DNA from: JBKECO01 sp047974745
Lineage (GTDB): Bacteria; Bacillota; Clostridia; Lachnospirales; Lachnospiraceae
Length of the DNA: 64,000 nucleotides
Reading direction: 5' to 3'
NCBI GenBank assembly: GCA_047974745.1
Contig: JBKECO010000012.1
Coordinates: 1-64,000 of the forward strand
Part shown: in pieces, positions 43,026-52,365 of the stretch
Layout: the number at the start of each line of letters is the position of its first letter
How positions within the stretch are numbered: the first letter of the stretch is position 1
Translations under genes and position numbers: made by a program
The notes under the pieces: model-generated
Told to the model about the DNA's origin: nothing
The model's database searches: none
Seen by the model: the letters and a program-made list of their open reading frames with translations, nothing else

Positions 43026-44303
43026 ATGGATACAACACTTAAGAATCTGATTCTGTCATTTACGCGCTCTATAGATCTTTATAATTTTCTGCTAAAGAAC
43101 CATCATCGTCGTACAACGATCGCCGCATTTCAAATCGGGAAAGCATTTGGATGCTCCAGGAGCGAGCTCAGTAATCTGGTCATTGCTTCCTCTCTGCATG
43201 ATATTGGTGCACTTTCTATTCAGGAGCGGGACGATCTTTTAAGAGCAGATGTGGAGAATCCGTATCCGCATTCGCAATTAGGCTACTATATGCTGTCCAC
43301 ATTCAGACCCTTTGGCGAAATTGCACGCATTGTATACTATCACCATTGGCCGTACGCTCAGAATCAGGAGTGCAGGGAGCTCATGGGAGCAGTACCCATG
43401 GAATCCTATATTCTTCATCTGGCTGACAGAATCGAGATTCTGACAGGTGCTGGTCGAAGGAGTATTTTGGAGAAGAAAGAAGAAGTGATCGCCACGGTAA
43501 GAGAGCAACGGGGAAGCCTGTTCCATCCCGAAGCTGTGGATGCCTTTTTGGAAATCGCGAACAGGGATTCCTTTTGGCTCAATATCGAGAATCTCAGTCT
43601 TGATGATGTACTAGACCAGGCTGTATCTGATGTGTATGATGTGCATCTGTCTATTGAGGATCTTGAGGATTTTTCTTATACCCTATCTGTCATTATTGAT
43701 TCCAGAAGCAAGTTCACACTGGCGCACTCTTATAGTGTAAGCAAGATCAGCTATGAACTGGCGAAGCAGCTTGGCTATGATGAAGAAAAATGCAGAAAAA
43801 TCAGAGTAGCAGGACTGCTGCATGATATTGGCAAGATCGCAGTCTCGAATGAGATCATTGAAAAACCGGGAGCACTGACAGATAGTGAACGATCGAATGT
43901 GCAGTCCCATGTATACTATACAGAGCTCATCCTCAGAGATATCGCAGGGCTGGAGGAGATATGTGACTGGGCGTCCAATCATCACGAGAATCACGAAGGA
44001 AGCGGATACCCTGACAATAAATCTGCGGATATCGTAACCGAAGAAATGGATATCATTGCATATGCAGATATTTATACGGCGCTTGCAGAGGACAGGCCAT
44101 ACCGAAGGGGACTGCCTCAAGAGGAGATCATCAGTATTATTGGAAAACAATTTGTAAAAAAACATGGAGTCAAGATATTTAATCTGATCAAGGATCACAA
44201 AGTCGATCTGCAGGCTGCATCAGAAGCATCCATGAAGGAGCGCAGTCAGAAATATACGGAATTTGAAACAGCCTGCTCCACTATTTTGGCAAAAGGATGC
44301 TGA
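43026..44303 (+). CDS. HD-domain protein with C-terminal HD-GYP phosphodiesterase domain
   Basis: 425 aa with two HD modules. The N-terminal half (about residues 30-180) carries HH-rich LLKNHHRRTT, SLHDIGAL and YYHHWPY, a first HD-like domain. The C-terminal half (about 205-400) is a full HD-GYP with HSYSVSKIS, LLHDIGKIAV and NHHENHEGSGYP. HD-GYP proteins hydrolyse cyclic di-GMP or related signals and often act with chemotaxis genes, which occur nearby. AAGGGGGA 5 bp before the second ATG decides the start. The 3' end overlaps the convergent kinase gene by 23 bp. Confidence 0.86.
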   Translation: MDTTLKNLILSFTRSIDLYNFLLKNHHRRTTIAAFQIGKAFGCSRSELSNLVIASSLHDIGALSIQERDDLLRADVENPYPHSQLGYYMLSTFRPFGEIARIVYYHHWPYAQNQECRELMGAVPMESYILHLADRIEILTGAGRRSILEKKEEVIATVREQRGSLFHPEAVDAFLEIANRDSFWLNIENLSLDDVLDQAVSDVYDVHLSIEDLEDFSYTLSVIIDSRSKFTLAHSYSVSKISYELAKQLGYDEEKCRKIRVAGLLHDIGKIAVSNEIIEKPGALTDSERSNVQSHVYYTELILRDIAGLEEICDWASNHHENHEGSGYPDNKSADIVTEEMDIIAYADIYTALAEDRPYRRGLPQEEIISIIGKQFVKKHGVKIFNLIKDHKVDLQAASEASMKERSQKYTEFETACSTILAKGC

Positions 44304-45327
44304 ATGTAATTCGATCCATACTATTCAGTTCCACGGAAATAGTTCCCTGATGCAGTTTTAGTATCTCAGTGACCAGTGAGAGCCCAAGTCCGGTTCCTTC
44401 GGTTGCGTGGGAAGTATCCGCCTGATAGAATTTATCGAATAGAAATGGCAGTGAGTCGGGATCCATAGACTGGCATTCATTTGAGATCTGACAGATCGTG
44501 GTATCAGCAGTTTCCTGGACAAGAATTTCAATCGTACCATTTAGAGGTGAAAATTTTATGGCATTATCCAGCAAATTGATCCATACCTGTTTTAAAAGCT
44601 CGGCATTGCCCGTGACATAGGAATCTGTTTCTGAAATCGAAAGAAACAGATTCTTTTTTTCCCATTTTTTTGCAAGGACAACTGCTGCGAGTCGAATTTG
44701 CTCGGTCAGATTGACCGATTCCTTATGCTCAAGAAAGATTTGTTTTTTCAGTTTGCTCAAACGAAGGACATTCTCAGCCAGCAGGGACAGCCTGTCTGAT
44801 TCCTGTATGATAATATCCAGATAGGCACCTTCATCTTCACTTGTCAAATCATCATATTTTAAAAGCTTTGCATATCCGCGTATGGATACGATGGGTGTTT
44901 TAAATTCGTGTGAGAAGTTGTTTACAAAATCCGTTTTTAAAAGCTCGACACTGGAAAGCTCTTTTGCGAGATGATTAAAGCTCTGTGTCAGATTCTCGAT
45001 TTCTTCCATACCTCCTTTGAGCTCCAGCTGTGCAGAATAGTCACCGTCTGCCAGACGGTCTATGGCCTTAATGGTTTTCCTGATCACACCGATCGGCCAG
45101 AAGCTGACGATGAAAGAGATCACACAGCCCAGGATGATACTGATCGCAGTCTGGCTGATCAAAGGAAGAAGGTGGAATCCATTTGGCGGCGTATCAAAAA
45201 AACGGACACCATGGTTCCTGAGATAACCGACGAATATCATCATTAGGAAATTGGCTAGGAGCATGATGACGAATACGAGCAGAACAAAGAGGAAGGCAAG
45301 TCTGTATTTTTTAAAAAATTTAGTCAA
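44281..45327 (-). CDS. Sensor histidine kinase of an OmpR-type two-component system
   Basis: 348 aa. Two helices (about residues 9-35 and 50-75) enclose only a short outside loop, so sensing is likely within the membrane or through the transporter. A HAMP linker follows (IKAIDRLADGDYSAQLE). Then come the H box SHEFKTPIVSIRGY, the N box LLDNAIKF and the GTGLGLS G box. The start is TTG, overlapping the last codons of the regulator by 8 bp; GGCGG is the nearest ribosome site. Together they face the MacB-type transporter genes and probably control them. The 3' end overlaps the HD-GYP gene. Confidence 0.86.
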   Translation of the reverse strand: MTKFFKKYRLAFLFVLLVFVIMLLANFLMMIFVGYLRNHGVRFFDTPPNGFHLLPLISQTAISIILGCVISFIVSFWPIGVIRKTIKAIDRLADGDYSAQLELKGGMEEIENLTQSFNHLAKELSSVELLKTDFVNNFSHEFKTPIVSIRGYAKLLKYDDLTSEDEGAYLDIIIQESDRLSLLAENVLRLSKLKKQIFLEHKESVNLTEQIRLAAVVLAKKWEKKNLFLSISETDSYVTGNAELLKQVWINLLDNAIKFSPLNGTIEILVQETADTTICQISNECQSMDPDSLPFLFDKFYQADTSHATEGTGLGLSLVTEILKLHQGTISVELNSMDRITFSILLPK

Positions 45328-45997
45328 TTCGTTTCACCGCCTTATATCCGATTCCCCGAACAGAAATAATTTCGAATTCAGTGTACCCCTCAAAACGCTT
45401 TCGCAGTCTGTTGATATGAACATTGACTGTAGCATCTGCAGATTCTGAATCCATTCCCCAGATTTCATCCATTAACTGGATACGGGTAAATATCTTGTCC
45501 GGATAGGAGAGAAGTTTAAATAATAAGTAGAATTCTTTCTGTGGCAGAGTCTGCTTCTTCTCTTTTTTTGTGACAGTCAGGGTATCGAAGTCAAGCAATA
45601 CATCACCGACAGAAAGCTTATGCTCAGATGTGATTTTGGAGCGTCTAAGCAGTGCTTTTATTCTGAGCAAAAGCTCATCTTCATTGACTGGTTTCACCAT
45701 ATAATCATCGGTACCTGACAAAAATCCCTGGCATTTGTTTTCTGGCAGATCCAATGCAGTGACCATAAGGATCGGAATATCATTGCCACTTTCTCGGAGT
45801 ATTTTCGTCAACTCAAATCCGTCCATTTCTGGCATCATAACATCCATCAGAATCAAATCGATATGGTGATGCTCAATACAGTCTAAGGCAGCATTGCCGT
45901 TGGAGGCGGCAATGATCTGATATCCTTCTTTGCCCAGAACCACCTGCATTAACCGAGATGTGGATCTGTCATCTTCAACTATCAAAATCTGGAACAT
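45320..45997 (-). CDS. OmpR/PhoB-family response regulator
   Basis: 225 aa. The receiver domain has the acidic pocket E8-D10, phospho-acceptor D52 in LILMDVMMPEMDG and a conserved Lys in YMVKPV. It is joined to a winged-helix DNA-binding domain (DKIFTRIQLMDEIWGMDSES, VHINRLRKRFEG). The start follows AGAGG. It is first in a two-gene minus-strand operon with its kinase. The divergent gene is the membrane-fusion protein 217 bp away, and that gap contains an inverted repeat (GAGAAAAT...ATTTTTCTC) that could be its target. Confidence 0.88.
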   Translation of the reverse strand: MFQILIVEDDRSTSRLMQVVLGKEGYQIIAASNGNAALDCIEHHHIDLILMDVMMPEMDGFELTKILRESGNDIPILMVTALDLPENKCQGFLSGTDDYMVKPVNEDELLLRIKALLRRSKITSEHKLSVGDVLLDFDTLTVTKKEKKQTLPQKEFYLLFKLLSYPDKIFTRIQLMDEIWGMDSESADATVNVHINRLRKRFEGYTEFEIISVRGIGYKAVKRID

Positions 45998-46213
45998 ATG
46001 GAATACCTCTTTAATCGTTACTATGTAATCAATAGTTTAACATAAAAAGAATCCTTCAGATGGAACATTTTATAAAAAGTATGAACATTGTATGAAAAAC
46101 ACAGAGAAAATGGAAAAAGTTTATCTTGAGTTTATTTTTCTCGTATAAAGTGACTGTTAGTATTTGAGAAAAAATGAGATATGGAAAACTGTAGAAGGAA
46201 ATATGGAGGAGCA

Positions 46214-47797
46214 ATGGAAGAGAAAAAGAACACACTAACTGTACATAAGGCTAAGAAGAAAAAGAGAAGAATCATTGTCACTATCAGCTTGATTCTGGTG
46301 GTTGCAATTGTTGGATTTGCTATTTATCAAAGGCTGAATGTAGGAAATGAAGCAGTTGTTGTTTCCCGACAGACAGGAATGATCGCAAAACAAGACCTTG
46401 TGTCAAGTGTGGGAGCAACAGGCACTGTCATCAGTGTGACATCACAGGACCTGTCAGTCCCACTATCAAATATCGATGTTTCCACGATTGCAGTCAGCGT
46501 AGGAGATTCCGTAACGACAGGAGACGTGCTGGTAGAATTTGACACCTCTGATCTGGAGGATAACCTAACAGAGGCAGAATCCTCGCTGTCTACAGCGGAA
46601 GCACAGCAGGGTATTTCTGAGGAAAATGCAGCTAGAAATCTTGAAGATGCACAGCGAAGTGCTAATTATCAGATCTCTAATTCAGCAACAAATCTAGCAA
46701 ATGCACAAAGTGCATACGTATCAGCATCTGACACTTATAATGCTGCCACAACAAAATTGTCTAAGCTTAAGGATACAGAAAGTAGTGCAAAAGAAGACTA
46801 TGAATCTGCAAAAGAGACCTATGAGAGTACGATGGAAACAGATGCGAATTATGAGATGGTGAAAGCAGCGTATGAAAGTGCAAAAACTGTTTATGAGACT
46901 GCAAAAAGTGAAAGAAAGGCTTATGAAGCAACTGTGGATGAGCTGCACGATGCATTGCTTGCAGCTTCTGATTCTTATAATACTGCGTTAAAAGAATATG
47001 ACAATACAGTGGCAAATCAGGAGTCGAGTGTAGCAAGCGCCGAAAGCAGTTCGGAAAGTGCATCCTTGTCAGATTCTACGACATCTGCCGAACAGCAGGT
47101 ACAAAATGCACAGGAACAGCTTGATGCGGCAACTCTGACGGCTCCCTTTGATGGTGTCATCACATCGATTAGCCTCGAAGAGGGGGACACTTATACAGGC
47201 GGAACCATACTTACCCTGCAGGATTACTCAAATCTGGAGATTCAGGCTCAGATCAGCCAATACGATATTGCTGATATAGAGCTGGGACAGGAAGTATTAA
47301 TCAAAACAGATGCCACAGGTGATGAAGAATTGAGTGGTACCGTAACCTATATTTCACCGGCTTCCTCCTCTACAACGACTTCCACCACCAGTACCACAGC
47401 TACAGATGCTACCTATACTGTCAAAATCACTCTTTCAGAACAAAATGAGAGATTACGACTTGGTATGTCAGCCAATCTGAGCATTATTAAAGAAGAGCAT
47501 GTGGATGTACTGACTGTACCATATAATGCAGTCATGACGGACACCAATGGGGATACTTATATTGAAGTTGTGGAAATGGATACCGCATCCACAACAGATG
47601 CAGCAGCTTCTGCTACCAGAAAGATCAATGTTGAAGTTGTGATGGAAAGCAGCTATTATTCAGAAATCAGCTCAGACGAAATAGCAGAAGGCATGACTGT
47701 TGTCGTATCAGATGCTTCCTCAACCAGCAGTGACGAGATGCAGTTCACACCGGGAGCAGGAGGGCGAGGAGGTGCAGCCATGGGAGGTGGTTTCTAA
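46214..47797 (+). CDS. Membrane fusion protein (HlyD/MacA-like) of an ABC efflux system
   Basis: 527 aa. A Lys-rich cytoplasmic start (KAKKKKRRI) leads into TM at about residues 20-40. A barrel-sandwich half-domain precedes a long Ala/Ser/Glu-rich coiled-coil hairpin at about residues 110-290. The second lipoyl half (LTAPFDGVITSISLEEGD), a beta-barrel and a membrane-proximal domain follow. The tail ends in a Gly-rich stretch. It links the permease to the outside face and shapes substrate release. GGAGGA 3 bp before the second ATG selects the start. Its stop overlaps the ATPase start (TAATG). Confidence 0.86.
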   Translation: MEEKKNTLTVHKAKKKKRRIIVTISLILVVAIVGFAIYQRLNVGNEAVVVSRQTGMIAKQDLVSSVGATGTVISVTSQDLSVPLSNIDVSTIAVSVGDSVTTGDVLVEFDTSDLEDNLTEAESSLSTAEAQQGISEENAARNLEDAQRSANYQISNSATNLANAQSAYVSASDTYNAATTKLSKLKDTESSAKEDYESAKETYESTMETDANYEMVKAAYESAKTVYETAKSERKAYEATVDELHDALLAASDSYNTALKEYDNTVANQESSVASAESSSESASLSDSTTSAEQQVQNAQEQLDAATLTAPFDGVITSISLEEGDTYTGGTILTLQDYSNLEIQAQISQYDIADIELGQEVLIKTDATGDEELSGTVTYISPASSSTTTSTTSTTATDATYTVKITLSEQNERLRLGMSANLSIIKEEHVDVLTVPYNAVMTDTNGDTYIEVVEMDTASTTDAAASATRKINVEVVMESSYYSEISSDEIAEGMTVVVSDASSTSSDEMQFTPGAGGRGGAAMGGGF

Positions 47798-48522
47798 TGA
47801 TGAGCGAGAGACAGGCAGTAATAGAACTCTCTGGAATTATCAAACGTTTCTATATTGGAAAACCCAATGAACTGGAAATACTGCATGGAATTGATTTGAA
47901 CATCTATAGCGGGGAATTCGTGTCAATTGTCGGAGCATCAGGCTCGGGAAAGACAACTCTGATGAACATGATCGGTCTGCTGGACAGACCAACCGAAGGG
48001 AAATACATTATAGATGGAGTCGATATTGATGAAGCGGATGATCATGAATTATCATTCATACGGAATCAGAAGATCGGATTTGTGTTTCAGACATATAACC
48101 TGATAGCAAGAACAAACGCTTTGAAAAATGTAGAACTGCCCATGCTATATGGTGGTATCAGCAGAACAGAAAGACTTGCCAGAGCAAAGGATCTGCTGGA
48201 ATTGGTGGATATGGGTGATCGAATGAAACATTTGCCGGAAGAACTCTCCGGAGGGCAGAAGCAAAGAGTTGCCATTGCAAGATCGATGGCAAATGACCCA
48301 GCCATTATTCTGGCTGACGAACCTACGGGTGCGCTTGATTCTGTAACCGGCAGAAATGTAATGGATCTATTCCATAAATTGAACAGAGAGCAGGGGAAAA
48401 CGATCGTTTTAATTACACATTCTACTGAATTAGCGGATGAAACTGACAGGATAATCCGCCTAAAGGATGGCAATGTAATAGGAATCAGTGAAGGAGGAGC
48501 CAGACATGATGCTGCTATATGA
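47797..48522 (+). CDS. ABC transporter ATPase, MacB/LolD-like
   Basis: 241-aa ATPase with Walker A GASGSGKTT, Q-loop FQTYNL, signature LSGGQKQR, Walker B IILADEPTGALDS and the switch His in ITHS. This motif set and length are typical of MacB/LolD/BceA-type mechanotransmission ATPases. Translation is coupled to the fusion protein by overlap and to the permease by a 17-bp overlap, with a GGGAGG site upstream. The three proteins should form one efflux or peptide-defence complex driven by ATP. Confidence 0.9.
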   Translation: MMSERQAVIELSGIIKRFYIGKPNELEILHGIDLNIYSGEFVSIVGASGSGKTTLMNMIGLLDRPTEGKYIIDGVDIDEADDHELSFIRNQKIGFVFQTYNLIARTNALKNVELPMLYGGISRTERLARAKDLLELVDMGDRMKHLPEELSGGQKQRVAIARSMANDPAIILADEPTGALDSVTGRNVMDLFHKLNREQGKTIVLITHSTELADETDRIIRLKDGNVIGISEGGARHDAAI

Positions 48523-49792
48523 AAATATCAGACTGGCTCTTGCTAGCCTGACTGCAAATAAGTCAAGAGCTCTGCTGACCATGCTGGGTATAATCATTGG
48601 TATTTCTTCTGTAATTTCCATTATGACAATCGGTAATTCCTTGACAAATTCGGTGGAAGAGACGATGCAGTCCATGGGCGCAAATAATATCTATGTATCC
48701 GTGCAGAGAAAAAGTACGACTGCGGATGAACAGATGAACGGGATCGTCTTCGGTGCCGTCAGCAATAGCAGAGATATCACAGAGGAAGATTATATCACAG
48801 ACGATATGATCTATGATATGTATGACAATTTTGAAGATAGTATTATCGCCGTCTCGGCAAGTGAGTCAGTGGGCAGTTCTACGGTATCTGCCAATAATAC
48901 AGAAGTAAGTATTAGTGTGACCGGAACAAGTGCTGGATATTTTAAAGCAAATGAAATGACAATGCTGGCTGGCGATACCTTATCGGTATCAGATATGACG
49001 GAATCCAGAAATATAGCCATAGTAGCAGACCGACTGATAGATGATTTGTGGGGTATTTCTTATGAGGATGCAATCGGAACGGAATTTACCACCCAGCTTA
49101 ATGGGGAGGAGGTTTCCTATACGATCGTAGGAGTCTATAAGTATGAAGAAAGTGAACAGTTTGGAATGTCATCATCAACAGAGGTAACAACAAGTGTTTA
49201 TATTCCACTCACCACCGCTCAGGAATTTAATCATACTTCAAATTATCAGACGATAAGCCTTGTGACCACAACAGATGCGGATCCTGATACACTGGCGACT
49301 CAGGTAGAGAACTATCTGACGGGATACTACCGGACCAATGATTATTTTACGGTCACCGCATACAGTATGTCTTCCATGGTGGAGTCCCTAAGCTCTATGA
49401 CAACGACAGTTACACTGGCTATTTCAGTCATCGCAGGTATTGCACTGCTGGTAGGTGGTATTGGAGTCATGAATATCATGCTGGTATCCATAACAGAGCG
49501 TACAAAAGAAATCGGAACACGAAAAGCACTTGGAGCGCCGAATACTGCCATCCGGCAGCAATTTATTATTGAAGCGATGATTATTTGCTTTATTGGCGGT
49601 GCAATCGGAGTCGTGTCGGGAATCGGAGTCGGAATCGTGGGTGCTAATATTATGGGTTATCCGGCAGAGCCATCTGTACTCAGCATCTTTGGATCACTTT
49701 TGTTTTCTTTGATCATCGGTATCTTCTTTGGATATTATCCAGCGAATAAAGCTGCGAAGATGAATCCGATCGATGCATTAAGATATGAATAA
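48506..49792 (+). CDS. ABC transporter permease, MacB/FtsX-like
   Basis: 428 aa. TM1 is at about residues 20-43 (RALLTMLGIIIGISSVI), then a large extracytoplasmic MacB-type domain of about 230 residues. Three C-terminal helices make the FtsX domain, with GIGVMNIMLVSITERTKEIGTRKALGA and the MNPIDALRYE ending. Substrates may include antimicrobial peptides or toxins. AAGGAGG precedes the ATG within the ATPase gene. A terminator follows after 20 bp. Confidence 0.88.
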   Translation: MMLLYENIRLALASLTANKSRALLTMLGIIIGISSVISIMTIGNSLTNSVEETMQSMGANNIYVSVQRKSTTADEQMNGIVFGAVSNSRDITEEDYITDDMIYDMYDNFEDSIIAVSASESVGSSTVSANNTEVSISVTGTSAGYFKANEMTMLAGDTLSVSDMTESRNIAIVADRLIDDLWGISYEDAIGTEFTTQLNGEEVSYTIVGVYKYEESEQFGMSSSTEVTTSVYIPLTTAQEFNHTSNYQTISLVTTTDADPDTLATQVENYLTGYYRTNDYFTVTAYSMSSMVESLSSMTTTVTLAISVIAGIALLVGGIGVMNIMLVSITERTKEIGTRKALGAPNTAIRQQFIIEAMIICFIGGAIGVVSGIGVGIVGANIMGYPAEPSVLSIFGSLLFSLIIGIFFGYYPANKAAKMNPIDALRYE

Positions 49793-49812
49793 AATAATAC
49801 AGAATCAGACCT

Positions 49813-49862
49813 AGCTCCTGGCACCGTGATCCTATTTTGCGGTGACTGGGGCTTTTTCTTGT
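49813..49862 (+). terminator. Terminator of the MacAB-like operon
   Basis: AGCTCCTGGCACCG pairs with CGGTGACTGGGGCT (one wobble, two mismatches) around a 13-nt loop and is followed by TTTTTCTTGTTTTT. Confidence 0.72.
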
Positions 49863-49924
49863 TTTTGATAAACGAAACTGTTATGATTTGCACATAGATT
49901 TTAACAAATTAAAGGAGTATTATA

Positions 49925-51046
49925 ATGAAAAAAATATATATAAAAGCAGCAGCGAATCTGATGCTGACCGGGCTCTTTTTGACCGGGCTGATCCTTTTAG
50001 TTCCCAGGGTCTGGGCCTATTTTCTGCCATTTATCATAGCAGGGATTCTGGCACTTTGTGTATCGCCAGTCGTTCAATTTCTGGAGAAGAGGATTCGGTT
50101 AAAGAGAAAAATGGGTTCCGTAGTCGTGATCGTCTTTGCTATCGGACTCATTGTTTTGCTATTCTATTTTCTGATCATGACAATTGTTCAACAGCTTTCA
50201 GGTTGGCTGCAGGCGCTGCCGGATCTGCTGGATGCGGTGATCCTTCAAATCAGCCAAATTGAGAATCCTTTACTGGCAACTGGATTGTTCTCCTCTGAAA
50301 AAGCAAATGAATTATTGTCCCAGCTTGGGGAACAAATCATAAGTCTGGCCACTACTTTTGTCAACAGCAGTGGTTCTTATACCGTAATCGTGGTAAGCGG
50401 CGTCACAAAAAGTGTTCCTTTGATTCTGATTGGAATTGTAGTAACACTGCTTTCAACCTACTTTTTTGTCGCAGATAAAAATGAAAATGAGATCCTGATT
50501 AAAAAATATGTTCCGAAATCGATCATGGAACGCTGGGAGTTCTTTAAATCTATCATCCAGCATGCGATCGGAGGTTATTTTAAAGCTCAGATGAAAATCA
50601 TGGGATGGGTATTTTTGATTCTTCTGATCGGCTTGTTCATTCTGGGGGTGGAATATGCTCTGTTTTTTGCCATGCTGATTGCGGTTCTGGATTTTTTTCC
50701 GATTATAGGTGCTGGCCTGATCATGCTTCCATGGAGCATTTACAGCCTTCTGACCAAAGATTACCGATTGGGACTTGGACTACTGATCGTCTGGGCACTG
50801 ACTCAACTCCTCAGACATCTTGTGCAGCCGAAATATGTAGGCGAATCTGTGGGACTTAAACCGATGCCGACACTGATCCTGCTCTATTTTGGATTTGTGA
50901 TCGGAGGAATGGGAGGCCTGATCCTGGCGATACCAATTGGCTATGTATTTATAAGTATGGTTAAAGCAGGTGCTTTCAACACAACGATCGAGAGCTCAAA
51001 AATTCTGCTGGAAGGTCTGAAGAAGCTTCGAAAGTATGATAAATGA
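49925..51046 (+). CDS. AI-2E/YtvI-family membrane protein
   Basis: 373 aa with about eight helices and the family's PKYVGESVGLKPMPTLILLYFGF segment near residues 300-325. YtvI-type members are sporulation-associated membrane proteins in Bacillus and Clostridia; other relatives export small molecules. AAAGGAG precedes the start by 8 bp. It is apparently monocistronic, preceded by the upstream terminator. The 227-bp gap after it holds only AT-rich sequence and no gene. Confidence 0.85.
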   Translation: MKKIYIKAAANLMLTGLFLTGLILLVPRVWAYFLPFIIAGILALCVSPVVQFLEKRIRLKRKMGSVVVIVFAIGLIVLLFYFLIMTIVQQLSGWLQALPDLLDAVILQISQIENPLLATGLFSSEKANELLSQLGEQIISLATTFVNSSGSYTVIVVSGVTKSVPLILIGIVVTLLSTYFFVADKNENEILIKKYVPKSIMERWEFFKSIIQHAIGGYFKAQMKIMGWVFLILLIGLFILGVEYALFFAMLIAVLDFFPIIGAGLIMLPWSIYSLLTKDYRLGLGLLIVWALTQLLRHLVQPKYVGESVGLKPMPTLILLYFGFVIGGMGGLILAIPIGYVFISMVKAGAFNTTIESSKILLEGLKKLRKYDK

Positions 51047-51273
51047 TTAAGTAGAACCATAAAGTTATCTTAAAAAAAGAGTGCACTTCATTAACATTTT
51101 TTTTGACAAAAGGATGCAGCTTTTAAAGGATAGTGATTTTTAAGTGTGTAAAAAGGAAAAATCTGGTTAATAATTGGCAATTCAAATCCTATTTTCTATT
51201 GTATTATGGTAATGATTCAGCTGTGATACGAATTTTGTGAAGTCGGAAACAAAGATAATAGGAGAGAGAAGAA

Positions 51274-52257
51274 ATGAAGATACTGGGAATATCCTTTGGA
51301 AGAGCGAATGGTAATACAGATATTTTGGTCAAACAGGCACTTTTTGGAGCCAGAGAAGCAGCTCCGGAGGATGAAATAAAGTTCATTAATACGAACAGAC
51401 TGACGATCGACCGGTGCACAGGCTGCGGAGCCTGTTCTACGAGTCTGGAAAAAGGAAAAGACAATGACTGTATTGTCAAGGATGATATGCAGAAGGTGGA
51501 AGAAGCAATCCGTGAAGCCGACTGCCTCATTGTTGGAGCACCGGTCTATGTTCTGCAGCCTGTCGGTCAGTTCAAGAATCTTGTCGACCGTTTTTCCTGC
51601 CGCCATGATGTATCAGCGATCAACTGGGTCTTAGATAAACGTAGAAATCAGGAAGCGCCTGGGGATCCGGATGCTTTTCCAAAGGAAAGACTGAAGAAAA
51701 GATATGTTTCCTACATATCCGTGGGGGGCGCAACAACTAAGAATTGGGTCTCCATGGGAACTGCAACAATGCATTTATTTGGATTTCCTGCCATGATGAA
51801 GGTGATCGGCAATTATGATGCCCATAATATGGGCACTACAGGACATCCGTTTCTGGATCAGAATCTAATGGATCAGGTCTACGAAATGGGACGTCAGACA
51901 GCAGCAGCTTTTGGCAGACCTGACGAAGAAATTTCATGGTTTGGACCCGAAGGCACCTGCCCGGTATGTCATCAGGATCTTCTCATGATGAATGGAACTA
52001 CAACAGTAGAATGCCCGATCTGCGGAATTGAAGGTGTATTAAGCTTAGAGGGAGATAAAGTACAAGTTCATTTTAGTGATAAGCAGCAGGCACGTGCACG
52101 AGGTACCTTTGACGGTCTGCGGGAGCACACGACGGAAATACAAGGATTTGGTGCGATCTGTGGACCTAAAATAATGGCGAACAAGGAAATGATCGATAAG
52201 AAAATGGAGAATTTCAAGAAGTTCGACCAGGTGATTAACCGCAATTCATCAGTATAA
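51274..52257 (+). CDS. Flavodoxin-fold NAD(P)H-dependent oxidoreductase with Fe-S and zinc-ribbon cysteines
   Basis: 327 aa. The N-terminal 180 residues match the NADPH-dependent FMN reductase/iron-sulfur flavoprotein family. They include the FMN phosphate loop GRANGNTD, RCTGCGAC for an Fe-S-type cluster, and VGAPVYVLQPVGQFKNL. The C-terminal part has CPVCHQDLLM and CPICGIEG, a rubredoxin or zinc-ribbon-like pair, rarely present in simple FMN reductases. It likely moves electrons to or from an aromatic or metal acceptor. GGAGAGAG precedes the ATG. It stands alone, with its own upstream space. Confidence 0.82.
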   Translation: MKILGISFGRANGNTDILVKQALFGAREAAPEDEIKFINTNRLTIDRCTGCGACSTSLEKGKDNDCIVKDDMQKVEEAIREADCLIVGAPVYVLQPVGQFKNLVDRFSCRHDVSAINWVLDKRRNQEAPGDPDAFPKERLKKRYVSYISVGGATTKNWVSMGTATMHLFGFPAMMKVIGNYDAHNMGTTGHPFLDQNLMDQVYEMGRQTAAAFGRPDEEISWFGPEGTCPVCHQDLLMMNGTTTVECPICGIEGVLSLEGDKVQVHFSDKQQARARGTFDGLREHTTEIQGFGAICGPKIMANKEMIDKKMENFKKFDQVINRNSSV

Positions 52258-52365
52258 TATCAACTGCAACACATTAGTATAATATGTTGACATGTTTGTT
52301 CATATGATGATATTATTTTGTATAATATGTTTCAGGTATTTTTTATCATCAAGGGAGGATGAGAA

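Noticed and set aside
49888..50262. 124-aa plus-strand frame at the start of the YtvI-like gene
   Set aside because: Out-of-frame overlap with a well-supported membrane protein that has its own ribosome site.
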